A DNA stretch of 64,000 nt, from assembly GCA_018350325.1 (NCBI GenBank), contig JAEVLN010000009.1, positions 2,191,388-2,255,387 on the forward strand, written 5' to 3'. The notes beneath the pieces were generated by a model. That model was not told the origin of the DNA, did not search any database, and saw only the letters and a list, made by a program, of their open reading frames with translations. The position numbers and the translations under genes were made by a program. The first letter of the stretch is position 1; the number at the start of each line of letters is the position of its first letter. This document shows positions 10,465 to 21,926 of this stretch, in pieces. The stretch is from Globodera rostochiensis. Lineage: Eukaryota > Nematoda > Chromadorea > Rhabditida > Heteroderidae.

Positions 10465-12331
10465 TCAGAAGTGAGGGCGATAACGGCGACTTTCAACCTC
10501 CTTGACCGCCGAGAATCCACGGAGAATGATGGAGTAGAACCACACATACAACGGGAAAGTCACGGCATAATAAGCCAACAAGAAGATACAACGTTCTTTG
10601 TTATATTCGCGAGTAAACCCTGAAAAAAATAAAGAAAACTAATTTTAAAAAAACGTAATTTAAGAATCTGTAAAAAAGGAGGACCCAACATTCAAAAGAA
10701 CCGTGTTTTATAAGACAGGGGGGGGGGGGGGCTTTATTGGCAATCCTTAAGAATGGGGTCCCTAATTTTTCTGACCTCCATTTCGCTCGATTTTGAAGCC
10801 CGGACCCAAATTCGAATTTTTCAAAAATCGATTTTCTAAATTTTACAATAAATATTGAAAAGGGTCGTTTTCGGGGTTTTCTGATGCGTAGAATTCGAAT
10901 CTCATATCTAAAAAGCCAAATTAATTCGTTTGATTGTTTGCTTTTTGTAAAAAAATAAATTTTTTTTGAAAATGTGGGCTATTAATCAAGTCCTTGATAA
11001 AAATTCTTAGATAAAATCAATGATTTGACAAAAGCTAAGGTCAGATTCGTGATCAGCACCCCCGAAAACCCCCCCCCCCCCCTAAGGTCAGATTCGTGAT
11101 CAGCACCCCCGAAACCCCCCCCCCCCCCCGGATATAAATTTTTAGCTCAAATATCAAAGTATAAATTAGGGACCCCCATTCTTTAGGATTGCCGCTTTAT
11201 TAACACTCTCCCCGCACAAAACGTACCTTCGTAATCCTTGGCCGTTCTATGAAACACGCAGATGTAACCCGCAAGGACGAACAGCACGCGACCCAAAATT
11301 TCCATGACCTTAAATGTATTGATTAGGTTGTCCAAAGGGGGGTAAGTGCAAACACACGATCCTGATCAACAGCAGGGCTAACAAAAAATTAGATTTTTAG
11401 GATCGAAAACCACAAAAATAAGTATTTTTAGGACCGAATAGGAGCGTTAAAACGACAAAATTTCCCACTAAAAACATGTTTTTCGTGCATAACTCGCCAA
11501 GCAGAAAAAATGGTATGTACTTATGCGTTATGTGTCAACAAAAAAATATTTTTTTTCTCAAAGTTGATGAATTCAAAATTTTTTTGCAAAATTTCATCGT
11601 CATTTCGACGATTTAATGGCAAAATTCGAAAAAAAAAGAATTTCAGTAAATTGTTCGAATTCGGGTTCGGTGTTCGGAATTGGTCAAAATGAAGGTCGCT
11701 TCGGATTCTACGACCCCGAAAACCCCCAGAATCACCTTTTTGCTGTCTAAATACATTTTTTTGTTGTTGACACATAACGCATAAGAACCGAAAAAATGGA
11801 TTGTACCCAGAAAATCATGTATGGCACAAACAACCACGGATTGCACTCTTTCTGTCCATAAATGACCAGCAAACAAATGCAGGCTTTGAACACGCTGTAC
11901 TAAATTGATTTTGGCATTGAAACTCATTAGGATACTTAATGATTTTGTTTTCAAAATTCATTAACTACCCAATTTCTTTCATTTTATTGTAAAAAAATTA
12001 TTTTACCGCTCCCAACCAAATTAACAGCGGAGAAGGCAAGTCAATGAACCATTCAATTGCTTCTAGCAAACAGAGCACACAGAGAACAATGGCGGCCACA
12101 TAAGTGCCCTTAATTAAATGAAAACAATTAAAATCCCAAAATGTTTTTTTTGTTTGAATTTCAATTTTTTACCGTCTCAATGCTGACGCTACCACAACAG
12201 CAGGTTGTGCCACTTTTGTTGTTGTTTGTACCATATTTGTATTTGTTGATTGCGACGATACTTTTGTTGCTGCAGCTGCCACAACAGGTGGTTGCGGGAC
12301 TTTTGTTGGTTGTGACACTTTCGTTGTCCAT
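10465..12331 (-). CDS. LAPTM4/DUF7027-like four-span membrane protein, copy 2
   Basis: Five exons on the minus strand: 12331-12173, 12108-12007, 11899-11807, 11308-11227 and 10619-10465. Phases agree throughout and the product is 196 aa. The N-terminus (residues 1-40) is rich in Asn, Thr and Ser. It is followed by GTTCCCGSVSIET, then GT at the start of exon 2. Spans: exon 2 (VAAIVLCVLCLLEAI), exon 3 (CICLLVIYG and WLFVPYMIFW), exon 4 (ILGRVLFVLAGYICVF) and exon 5 (FLLAYYAVTFPLYVWFYSIIL). The tail is VKEVESRRYRPHF. Introns 3 and 4 are enlarged by two separate inserted elements, yet the exons stay intact. It lies between the arms of inverted repeat 1. Function in endolysosomal membranes is inferred only. 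Confidence 0.75.
10739..11193. mobile_element. 455-bp MITE with 8-bp target duplication
   Basis: Terminal inverted repeats begin GGCAATCCTTAAGAATGGGG at the left; the right end, read inward, is GGCAATCCTAAAGAATGGGG. The element is flanked on both sides by GCTTTATT (10731-10738 and 11194-11201), a perfect 8-bp duplication. This size is typical of hAT-type elements. No transposase is encoded. It sits in intron 4 of LAPTM-like copy 2. Similar ends occur at about 41510-41540 and 42095-42125. Confidence 0.85.
11520..11786. mobile_element. Short inverted-repeat element in intron 3 of LAPTM-like copy 2
   Basis: The left end TTATGCGTTATGTGTCAACA is repeated inverted at about 11764-11784. The inner ~220 bp has no gene. 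The target duplication could not be defined. Confidence 0.6.
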
Positions 12332-13477
12332 TTGATGAAAATTTGTTTGCTAAATTTCGTTTAATCTAAACAAATTAAAATGTCATATAATTAGAATTAC
12401 ACATTTTGTGAATGTTTTTATGTGATTGGAAGCGAAGCTATTTGTTGCAGAAGAGCTAAGCAAGCGATTGAGTAAATGTCCAAAAACGACGGCAATAAAC
12501 GCCAATTTTTGCAATTTCAGCATCACAGCGCGTCATTAATTGACACGAAAAAAAAGTAAAGAAAAAAACGCTAAATTCAAAAATTATGTTGACGGATTTT
12601 TACGCATTTTAATCAAAATTCTATAAAATGTTAACTTCCTTTTTATATCCAATAATTTACATCGCGATCGATTTTTTTTTTGAACTTTGGTTTTGAGGGT
12701 TTTGTTTGGGAAAGGGACAGTTGAGTCTGGCTTATTCGTACTCAGCTTGACGAGAGGAATCGATTGGTACTATTTTCATTCGGATCCGAACCATTCCCAT
12801 ATAAAGTAGTTATTCCGAAATTTTAACTTATTTTTTAAGAAAATTGCTTAGAAATTTAACAAAATTCAAATCTTCAAAAAAATTTTGCTTTCTCATTCCT
12901 AAAAAGCTTCAAAAAGTTAACGTATATTTAAATTTTAATTGCAAATCTCAACAAAATTGAGTCAAAAATCCCAAAAATTTTCTCGGCGGCGCCTATCGGC
13001 ACCGCCGACCCCCCCCCCCCCCTGTAAAGCAGAATTCGTAACAAAAAATTTTGCATTTTTCAAAAAATCCAAAACGGCAAAATTTTCAAAATATGCGCAA
13101 TTTCATAACAAAATTGAGTCTAAAATTGCAAAATTTTCCCGGGCGCCTGTCGGAGCCGTTAGACCCACCAACAACAAAATCCAAGGCTTCCGATCTTTAG
13201 TAAAACAGAAAAATTAAACAGTTTTGGCATTTAATTCGTATATTTACACGCCTAAAAAATATTCCTGCTAAATTCCTGCTTTTTGCATAGGCCGATCCTG
13301 CTTTTTCAACTGCAAATCCTGTTTTTGAATATTTGACATAATGTTAATTAAAAATGAACATAAAATGTGATTTTTTGACAGAACTAGCGGTTTAGGTGCG
13401 CTTCGACTCACTTATGTATAAGATACGAACCCATATTATCTTAAAACATTTAGGCATTTTTGACCAAAAATGGAATT
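12332..13477. other. Upstream region of LAPTM-like copy 2, then repeats
   Basis: 12332-12560 repeats the conserved upstream region of the family. 12560-13477 has no gene. It contains the GC-rich hairpin motif GGCGGCGCCTATCGGCACCG near 12984 and a diverged copy near 13140, each after AT-rich DNA. Confidence 0.5.
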
Positions 13478-13677
13478 CTGACCAAGACCAGTGCAAAACA
13501 AATCAACACAAACAATACAGTCCTTTTTTGCGACATCATAACGCACAAATTACAATAAAAGTGTCATAACGAAGACCGTAATTATGTAATAATTATCAGA
13601 AGATGGCCTAATTATGCTTTTACCACCATTTATCAATCACATCGATCATCAGACGGAATCTCCAGCGGCGACCGAAT
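13478..13677 (-). other. 3' flank of DCN1 copy b
   Basis: Inverted counterpart of 5148-5353, again carrying the 3' block shared with the LAPTM-like genes. The inverted-repeat arm ends near 13478. Confidence 0.6.
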
Positions 13678-15203
13678 TCATTTGCTCTGAAGGCTGCTAT
13701 CTTGACACCATTCCACAAATTGGTCGAACAGCTCCGGGTAGTCGCCGTCCACATCGTAGTTGCCCATGTTAAAATCAATTTCGTCCAAAAACTTCAACAA
13801 CAAGTTCCAAGTTTCCCTGCAAAAACAAAAAACATTTTATTTTGTTTGAAATTCTTCTAAAATGTGTGTAACATTTTTGATGGCAAACTCTTCGATGGCA
13901 TTTTTGCTGGAAACAAAAATTTTTTAAATTTTTTTTGACTTACCATGAGATGTCTTTGACTTTGCGCGCGCGCAAAAAGTCCACCCAAATGCCACCGCGA
14001 ACGTCCCCAGTGTCCTCCAGCAGCACTTCCCAGCACGCCACGGCGGTCTCCAACGCCAGGCTGGACTCGTTGCCCAACTTCACATAGCTTAAAAAGCAAA
14101 AGCAATTAATTGAAAACAGTCAATTAAAAAAGAAAGCAATTAATTAAAGAAAGTCAATTAAGAAAAATTGACAAAAAAAAAAATGCACCGACTTGAAGAC
14201 GAATTGGTAGAGGTCGCTGAACTTCTCCGGGTCGGCAAGCGTTTCCTGCTCGGCCTTGATCAATGCGCTGCGAAAGCTTTTTGCGTCCAAAGTGCCGATA
14301 GGCCTGTGAAAATATAAATTATTATTCAGTGAAAAGCATAGAAAAACGAAGAAAAAATGGGAGTAGACTAAAGCCTGACCGGGTCCCGACGGAACTAATG
14401 CCAGAAAATGTTTCGAGTTTTGATCCCGGAAAATCTCGAGCGAAGGATTCCGAAAATTTAGTATTTTTGTCCCGAACACTCCGTTCCCAGTGCCAATCTC
14501 ACCAAAAACTCTAAAAAAAAAATGAAAAATGCCCCTACTTCAAGGCGGTCAGCCCGTCGCGGAATTCCTTTTGCGTAAATTCGCACGGCTTCTCGGCTTG
14601 CATCTTCCACGTCAGCACCATCGCCGACCGACTCGTCGGAGCAATGTCCAAATCGTGCAGCAAACGCACCATTCCATTGGGCCCGATCCGGTCGGACTCC
14701 ACATTCTGCGCTTTGTCCTTTGGATCTGAAAGAAATTTGGTAATTAAAATACAACAAATTTCAGGAAAATGATCAAAATTTCATTAATTGATTGGTGTGA
14801 CAGGGGGCTAACCGTTTGCATATTTTGCAAAGAATTTGTCAATTTTTTGGTTGTCGCCGCCCTGCTGCTGTGCGGTGGGCGTCTGGTCCATGTAGGCGGC
14901 CGAGTTCGCGTAGAACAGGTCGCACGCCATCTCCATGTTCCAGTATGCATTGTTCAGACATTCGATGGCCGCGTACTCGTTGGACTGCGTGAATGAGACG
15001 AATTGCTGGACCTGAAAATGGAATTTAATTGGTCCATTTTTTTTTTGAAAAGCATCGGAAAACGTTTTTTGAGCTTTTTTTTTTGAAAAAAAAATTTCAG
15101 AGAAAATGTAAATTGTCCAGGCCACAAAAGATTAGAAAAAATTGTTTTGGGCTTTCAACAAACGATTGACCTTATCTTTCTCCTCCTGTTTAAGTTCGTT
15201 CAT
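13678..15203 (-). CDS. dcn-1: DCN1-like protein (cullin neddylation co-E3), copy b
   Basis: Six exons on the minus strand: 15203-15171, 15011-14813, 14725-14539, 14303-14193, 14087-13944 and 13816-13678. Exon lengths (33, 199, 187, 111, 144 and 139 nt) are identical to copy a, so the 270-aa frame is intact. Exon differences from copy a are few; for example FTQKEF is encoded with AAG instead of AAA. Introns also match closely except for short runs and a small duplication in intron 4. Domains are as in copy a: a UBA-like segment then the neddylation-potentiating domain. The similarity including introns points to a recent inverted duplication or gene conversion. An assembly artefact that joined two haplotypes is also possible. 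Confidence 0.92.
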
Positions 15204-16266
15204 TTCTTTTTTGAAGGCAGTGATACTTGTTTGCTGAATATAACTTGCTTTAAAAGAAATAAATGTTTAGCCAAAAATAAATATGCAAACATTTTAATGT
15301 CTTTTGAATGTGGGGAAAAGTGGAGGCTTAAAGCCCAAAAATCGGGATTTTTTAAGTTTTGATCATAACTTTTTTGGTATTTGTCCAATCGATTAGCTTA
15401 ACAATATTCAGCTCTTTGCGTTCGAATGGTTTTAAGAATGTATGAATCGGCTATGTTTGGAGTCAGTTTTGGACACATAAACTTTGATTGGACGCAACTG
15501 AAGTAGAGCCAAAATAAATGTCATTTCGGGAGAAAGTTGGTCCTGTCCATGTGAATTTAGGAAAACCAGGACCCCAGGATTTTCCGGACTACCCGGATTT
15601 TTTGACCCGGGCCCGGTTCGGGTTGTAACTTCGTCCAACAACAATTGTTTGTTTTTGCCGATTTCACAGAATTTTTCTTTGATCGATTTTGATTAATCAG
15701 AATACAAATCAAAAAGCTGACAGCCGTTTTTCCCCGATGGCATTCCCCCCCCCCCCCATTTTTGCCTTTAATGTTTTTTGTTGAGGTCGGAATTTTCAAA
15801 AGACACGGGAAAAGGTTATACGGGCTAAAATACGCTGTCTGCCCGCCATTCAGAGGGTTTTTTGAATTGTTTATTATTTTTCTTTTCGTGTCGAAACTTT
15901 TGGCGAAAGGTTACCTAAGCGGTAAATTGTGATGTAAATAATTGATAAAAGTTCTTATTTTAATATACAAAATTACGAATTTCTGTTTAATAAAACTTCT
16001 GTTGTTCACCTTTTTCGTAGTTTTTAGATATAAATCTTTTTTTCACATGAACTCAAACAGAAGTTTTAAAAATCAATTAGTTTTTAGTTTTTTTAAACAA
16101 CGTTTAATGTTGAATTGCAAGAGTTGGTGTTTATTTCCCATCGTTTGTGGACATTTACTCAATTGCTTAGCTCTCCTGCAACAAATAGCTTCAATGTGAA
16201 ATTCTAATAATATGACATTTTAATTTGTTTAGATAAAACGAAATTTAGCAAATAAATTTGTATCAA
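15204..16266. promoter_or_regulatory. Shared upstream region between DCN1 copy b and LAPTM-like copy 3
   Basis: The two genes face away from each other. 15204-15520 is the right arm of inverted repeat 1. 15760-16266 is the family upstream region, with the uninterrupted GCCCGCCATTCAGAGGG site near 15840 and GTTTAGATAAAACGAAATTT near 16228. No gene is seen. Confidence 0.5.
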
Positions 16267-17534
16267 ATGGACAACAAAAGTGTCGCAACCAACAAAGCAA
16301 GTGTCGCAACCAACAAAGCAAGTGTCGCAAACAACAAAGCAAGTGTCGCAAACAACAACGAAAGTGTCGCAATCAACAAAAGTCCCACAACCACCGGTTG
16401 TGGAAGTGGCAGCAACGAAATTGGCGCAATCAACAAATATGGTCCAAACAACAACAAAAGTGGCAGAACCTGCTGTGGCGACGTCAGCATTGAGACGGTG
16501 AAATTGAAAATTCAAAAAAAAACATTTTGTTTTAATTGTTCTCATTTAAGGGGACTAAAGTGGTCGCAATTGTTAGCTGTGTGTTCTATATGGGATTGGC
16601 GCTTTTTGCGTTGTATTACAACAGCATTGTATACGTAATTGTAAATAATTTGCAATAAAATGAAATAAAATTTGTAGTTAATGATTTTGAAAACAAATCA
16701 TTTTGTATCCTAATGAGTTTTAATGCTAAAATTAATTTTAGGCCTACACTCTCATCGCCTGCGTTTGTTTGCTGATCATTTTTGGACTGAAAGAGTGCAA
16801 TCCGTGGTTGTTCTTGCCATACCTGATTCTCGGGGTGCATTTTCTTTTTTCATGGAGATAGCGCCAGGGTAGTGATAGAGACCGAACGTAATTGGGAAAC
16901 TGCCCGGATTTTCTCGAGATCCCGTGCGATTTATCGAGATCGCGACAGACCATTTTTTTGGGCGATTTCGGGATCGGGATTGGGTTTTCCGGGATCCCGA
17001 CCACTTTAGCGCAGCGTCGAACGCCTGAAAACCTTTAAAATTACGCTTTGAGAGCCCGCACTTCCGAAAACTTAACCTTCTGGAACACATAATCAATACA
17101 TTTTCCAATTTAAGGCCATTCATCTGATCGATCGCCTGTTCTTCTGCTTTTCCCTTCTTAAGTGCGCAACTCAAAAAGAGCGGGCCAGAAAGTTGCCTGC
17201 ATGGTATGGAGTGGAGGCGAATTGTACGTTTTATGGGGAAGCATTAAATAAAGCCTCCATGTCTTTGATAAAAAAAAACTTGGGGTGCCATGGTTCCCAT
17301 TTTTTGGTTTTTTTAGTTTGATTGAAAACAATTCGAGATAACGAATAATTATGGCGCTTTTGAAATGCTGGGTCCCTTTTTGCAGATTCAGAAAGTGCCC
17401 ACAATTCTTGTTTGAGCCTGCTGATTGGTTTGGTCATGGGTATTGCGTTTTTTGTGTGGACCTACTCCATCATCTTCCGTGGATTCTTGGCGGTCAAGGA
17501 GGTTCAAAGTCGCCGTTGTCGCCCTCACTTCTGA
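16267..17534 (+). CDS. LAPTM4/DUF7027-like four-span membrane protein, copy 3
   Basis: Five exons: 16267-16497, 16551-16634, 16742-16834, 17115-17223 and 17386-17534. Phases agree and the product is 221 aa, the longest copy. Exon 1 contains an in-frame 21-bp tandem repeat coding SVATNKA or SVANNKA, about four units. This repeat explains the longer N-terminus. It is followed by TCCGDVSIET and GT at the start of exon 2, the CC..TGT motif of LAPTM-type proteins. Spans are KVVAIVSCVFYMGLALFAL, LIACVCLLIIFG with WLFLPYLIL, LIDRLFFCFSLL and LSLLIGLVMGIAFFVWTYSI. The tail is VKEVQSRRCRPHF. Exon 4 uses GCC ATT after TTTAAG, and its donor GTACGT is shared with copies 1 and 2. Confidence 0.75.
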
Positions 17535-18388
17535 TGATCGATGTGATTGATAATTGGTGATAAAAGCATAATTAGGCGATCAATATTCTGATAAATACAT
17601 AATTACGGTCTTCGATTGTATGACACTTTTATTGTTGTTATTGTTAATTTGTGCGTTAAGATGTCGCAAAAAGGAGTATTGTTTGGGTGCCAGCTTCATA
17701 ATCCGAATAAAAATAATACCAATCGATTCGTATCGTCGAGCTGAGTACGAATCAGCAAAATGAAGAAAGTTATGGGCCTCTCAAAGTTGGCAAAAACCAT
17801 TGGGGGGACCTCTGGTCAAAATTTAAAGGAAAAAATTTTTATTCTAAAATGGTCTGAAAATATGTTATTTGATACGCTGATTACGAATTCGTCAATAGAA
17901 AATAAAAATTGAGAATTTAAATCGGTTTGAACCGGTTTAAATTTTTGAAAATTAAGGAAAAAACAACTTATTTTTTTAAGTAACACCAAAGCCGGATAGA
18001 ATAACAGGGCAAAAGTTAGAGACTTAGGGGGTTCGTTAGGCTTAAGCCTAAACCACCTTGGCTTGGGGAAAAATTTCAATCGATTCAAAAACCGCTTTAA
18101 ATCTCAAATTTTCCAGACTCAGAATCCTTCCTTTCACGATGTACGTCCCTGGCGACACTATGGAGTCATGTCTTTTTAAAAGCATAGACAAAGGAAAAAA
18201 TGCAAAAAAACATTCAAATGCAATTCGAAATGTTAATTTTGGTTTATATTTAATCAAATTTTGTGCACCAAAAAATGATTTGTGGGTGGGACGGAAGTTG
18301 CGCTTTTTGTACTGAGACGGTAGTGGCCAGAAATACAAAATTTACAATTTATCGCGTTATTTCCGTTAGATTTGTTCATTTTTCGGTA
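17535..18388. other. 3' flank of copy 3, then telomere-like repeat fragment
   Basis: 17535-17690 is the shared 3' block. 17780-18060 carries a repeat that ends in TTAGGCTTAAGCCTAAACCA, related to the TTAGGC tracts at 37.2, 46.2 and 48.8 kb. A minus-strand open frame at 18048-18338 is not convincing as a gene. Confidence 0.4.
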
Positions 18389-18543
18389 AATACCCAATTC
18401 GTTTTTGGCCAATTCGTTTTTTACCCAATTCGTTTTTTGTGTGTTATAAGTATAGACACTCTAACCTTCTTACTGTCTGCGCTCTTTCTATTTTGTACTA
18501 GTTTATATAGACAAAAAACGAATTGGCCAAAAACGAATTGGGG
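18389..18543. repeat. Short palindromic unit with CCAATTCGTTTTT arrays
   Basis: Left: three copies of a CCAATTCGTTTTTT word (18391-18440). Right: the inverted word, CAAAAAACGAATTGG twice (18510-18541). The spacer is ~70 bp. It looks like a small member of the tandem-ended element class. Confidence 0.55.
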
Positions 18544-18967
18544 TCCGTTCCATTTTTCTCTTCTGAAAAAATTTGGCAATTGCAAAAGTGTGATAATAAA
18601 ACTTTTCCGGTACAATTAAGATTCATAATTTAAAGTGAGAATTCTTCAAAACAATTAAATTAATTAAATTTTAAATATTTTTATTTTTGAAAACATTCTT
18701 TAGCCATTTCACCCACAGAGCAATATAATGGCCAAGCGGAGCGTTTCGTCGACATTCCAAGGCCACAAATGAGAAAATGTGCCGGGAATTTTGATTTTTT
18801 AACATTCCTGATTTTTGAAAGCCTATATGAGTGATTTTGCCCATTTTTTAATCAGTGGACAACTGAGTCCCCAGTCAAAAGACACTTCAGTACCGGGCTC
18901 ATAACTTTCTTCATAGTGCTTGTCCCCGATTAATTTTTGCATATTGCTCAGCTCAGTGGGCGCTATG

Positions 18968-19725
18968 TGATTTCGTCAGTGGTTGATTTCGTCAGTGGTT
19001 GATTTCGTCAGTGTTGATTTCGTCAGTGATTGAATTCGTCAGCAATTTATTTTTGATTTTATTTAGTAAAATTGAATAAAGTATTTGTATATAAAAGGAA
19101 TTAAAATTGAATTTAAATGATTTTTATTATAATACAGATATAATATAAAAACTCTCTCGGTTACATTCCACAAAAAGATAGGAAATTGCATTAAGGTAAC
19201 CCAAGTTTAATGCAATGATCTGCTGATCTCTTATCCACCCATCCGCGGCACCCCCGGCATCAGCTTCAAGCACTTCCTTATTGTTCAATATTTGTTGGGG
19301 GCCTGTCCATGTTTTGACAAAATACATTATTAGTTCTAAAAAGTAAAAACATTTGAGTTTCGACAGAGTATAAAACAAAAACTGGTGCGTAATGTTTTGG
19401 CATAAATCGGGTAGAACCAAAAATGATCAAAAGTTGGTTTCTACAGAGATAAATGACCATTTCCCAAAAAGCGGAGGTCAAATACGTATGAATGGGCATG
19501 CATATGGTAGATAAAAGGCAATGTTTTTTTACCAATGTTCGAGCTAAGGATTATTATATATAACTCAATTCATTTATATTATATCTGTATTATAATAAAA
19601 ATCATTTAAATTCAATTTAAATTCCTTTTATATACAAATACTTCAATCAATTTTACTAAATAAAATCAAAATAAATCACTGACGAAGTCAATCACTGACG
19701 AAATCAACCACTGACGAAATCACCG
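18968..19725. mobile_element. Tandem-ended inverted element (GATTTCGTCAGTGGTT word)
   Basis: The left end has four or five copies of GATTTCGTCAGTGGTT (18968-19040). After it the inverted repeat continues through GAATTTAAATGATTTTTATT to about 19145. The right end (about 19570-19725) is the complementary sequence, ending in inverted copies of the same word. Total arm length is ~170 bp. Inside, a minus-strand open frame (19535-19278) includes FGSTRFMPKHYAPVFVLYSV. This loosely resembles the DG-F...P-VFVLL segment of Mutator-like transposases. That reading is tentative. Confidence 0.65.
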
Positions 19726-20208
19726 TGCACGGCTCAGGGAGCTCTCGTCGATTGAGCTATAAAAAGTCAAATTCGGTGACGTGCCCATAAACTACAATTT
19801 TACCCACTATTTTAATGCCAAAAAGAAAATTTAGGGATGGGCTGAAACGATTTTTGAGAAATTTTGTGGCCTCGGGATTTTGATTTCTCAACTTTTTGAT
19901 GTCGTCGGCGTCCGTCACTGGTTTACAGGAAAGGATCATTGAAACTTTGTCATTTAATTGTCGAGCGATTGCCGGGCAAACCGGGACCAAACGCCAAAAA
20001 AAAAATTTCCGGGAACATTTCGAATTCCCAAAAATTGTTTTTTTTTAAATTTTTTAAATCATTTTTTCGCTCCTCCCGCGATGCAGTTTTTGGCCTATCG
20101 GCACCTTAGTCCAGAGCTCATAACTTGCTTTATAATTTAGGGCAACGGCATACAAATTTCCGTCTAACCCTGTCCCAATGCCCATTTAAAATCAAAAAAA
20201 AATTGGTT
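19726..20208. other. No gene seen
   Basis: AT-rich repeats. The block with 'aagaaaatttagggatgggctgaaacg' near 19820 recurs at 30250 and 48230, downstream of LAPTM-like copies 4 and 5. Confidence 0.4.
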
Positions 20209-20392
20209 CTTTGGGCATTTGTCAAGCTGGTTGCGCAACACTGGTCGTTACATGCTACACGGCTGCAGGCGCAGTGTTTGGCACGGTCACCGCCGGGGTT
20301 GCCACGGCACACCGGCACTGCTCGCGTGCAACGTCGCGTTTGGCAAATGCCAGGCCGCCTGCTGGGCAGCATTGATGTTACCAACGGCGTGA
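20209..20392 (+). pseudogene. Cysteine-rich small protein exon, frameshifted
   Basis: The frame begins GICQAGCATLVVTCYTAAGA, continues VFGTVTAGVATA, then shifts and resumes as PALLACNVAFGKCQAACWAALMLPTA to a TGA at 20390. The break is at GGCACACCGG near 20307, where a CA dinucleotide appears duplicated. Repeated Cys spacing with Ala/Gly-rich helices (C...C...C then C...C...C) matches small Cys-rich proteins I recall in nematodes, of unknown function. No signal peptide exon was found upstream. It could also be a sequencing error rather than a dead gene. Confidence 0.55.
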
Positions 20393-21239
20393 TGAAGCAG
20401 TCCATGCCAACCCTTACAACAAAAATATAACCCCTAGAATGTGTGTGATCTACTGTATGCTTTTGCATTAAATATTTCAAATCAATTCAAACAAATCGAT
20501 TCTATTTCTGTAAATGCTTTTGTAGTGGCTCCTCAATTGGTTAAGCTTTGTGCTATCATAGTAATGTTTTCTTTTGTTCAAGTCTCGGTTAACCTAACCG
20601 AAATTTCTCGAGTTTTGAGGGCTTTCTGTGCGTGCCAATCTTTATTGAGGGCATGAGGATTAGGTATTTTCTTTTATGTAAATGTCAAAATAAAACTATT
20701 AAAATGGCGGAAATTTAGTGGAAGAAAAAAATTTTAGTGTTTATTACGACAGGTGGCCAATTATTTCTTCAAAATGCTTTTTTTGTTACGGAAAATAGAG
20801 TACTATCTGTGGCTGGCCACCCAATCGTGATTTTATGGGTACAAAAGTGACAACATTTAAAATATTTGAAATTTCAATTTAAAAAAAAGGAATATTATAA
20901 TGTGTGACTGGTCACAACGAAGGGCCTGACAGATAAAATGTAAATAAAATGTTTAAAGAGACTTATTTTGATCAAAAGCCTTGATTGAATCCATGGGTAA
21001 ATCAGAAAGTCGGGAATTTTCCGGATTCCGGACACTTTTTGGGCCAGAATACCGGATTCCGGTCATTTTTTGTCATCCGGTTCATCCCTGGTATAAAAAT
21101 GTGCCATTAGAGAGAGGAGAAAATAAATGTAAATTAAAAAAAATAATAATGTATATGAAAAAGTCCCACAGAGATTGAATGATGAAAAAATGAGTGAGTC
21201 CATGCCATTCTTGAAACATTTTCAAAATTGCCATTCGAA
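20393..21239. other. No gene seen
   Basis: AT-rich, with a few short open frames lacking support. A word repeat (ATTCCGGATTCCGG type) lies near 21015-21075. Confidence 0.35.
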
Positions 21240-21926
21240 TTAATTAAATTTATAATTTCTGTTATTTTTGAATATGGATGGCATTGCCCATAAATATAAA
21301 AATGTTGTTTTACAATTAATAAAGATTGACAGCTTCAAAACGCCATTAAAGTGGAGGTTAATCAATTTTGAATTCGATTCGCGGACAACACAAAATTTGT
21401 CCAATTGTCCAGTGGCAAAATGCCACCGGACAAATTGCCAAAAAAAGTCCCAAAGCGCGCCCCTATCAAGTCGTCGTAACGCCGCCGTTTTCCGGTGCCA
21501 TCCCGTCAGTTCGCTCGCCATTTGCCCTATGGCCCAACATCGGCGTGGTCGAATCGCCTGCAGGCGACGACAAATGGCCCGCGCCGCCTTGCGCTTAAAT
21601 TTTAGAGAAAATTATTTTTAAAAAATTTTTAAATTAAATTACGGCGAATTAATCCCAACAAATTAATTATACGCCAAATTTGGCGGCACACCTTTGCCAT
21701 TGGTGTCGGACTGCTGCTTTTCCTTGCCCGACTTTGCCCGTCTGATCAGTGTCCAGAAGATGCCAGTCAGCATAAGAATGGCCAAGATCAATACCAAAAT
21801 GATCAGTGGCACTATTGAGAAAGTCGATGAAGCATCGCCTGAGGGGCTTTGGCTATTGGTAACGTTTGTCGTTGTCGTCTGATCGTCATCGGCGGCGAGC
21901 TGATTGGGCGACAAAATGGCCTCCAT
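21240..21926 (-). CDS. Single-span membrane protein with Ser/Thr stalk, two exons, partial
   Basis: Exon 21926-21663 codes for MEAILSPNQL, a Thr/Ser-rich stretch, a strong membrane span (VPLIILVLILAILMLTGIFW) and a basic stop-transfer LIRRAKSGKEK. Then comes DTNGKGVPPNL. A second conserved exon begins at 21593 after TTTAAG. Its frame is ambiguous. One frame gives a Gly/Thr-rich tail (GHLSSPAGDSTTPMLGHRA). Another gives an Arg-rich tail running to about 21240 (KAARAICRRLQAIRPRR). Related pieces lie at 58300-58698 (plus) and 61951-61143 (minus). The stalk, span and basic tail resemble the membrane end of a dystroglycan- or sarcoglycan-type receptor, but no signature was seen. The 5' end is missing. 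Confidence 0.45.

Noticed and set aside
18048..18338. Minus-strand 96-aa frame with SIVSPGTYIVKGRILSL
   Set aside because: Isolated, overlaps a dispersed repeat and a telomere-like tract, and no splice partner was found.
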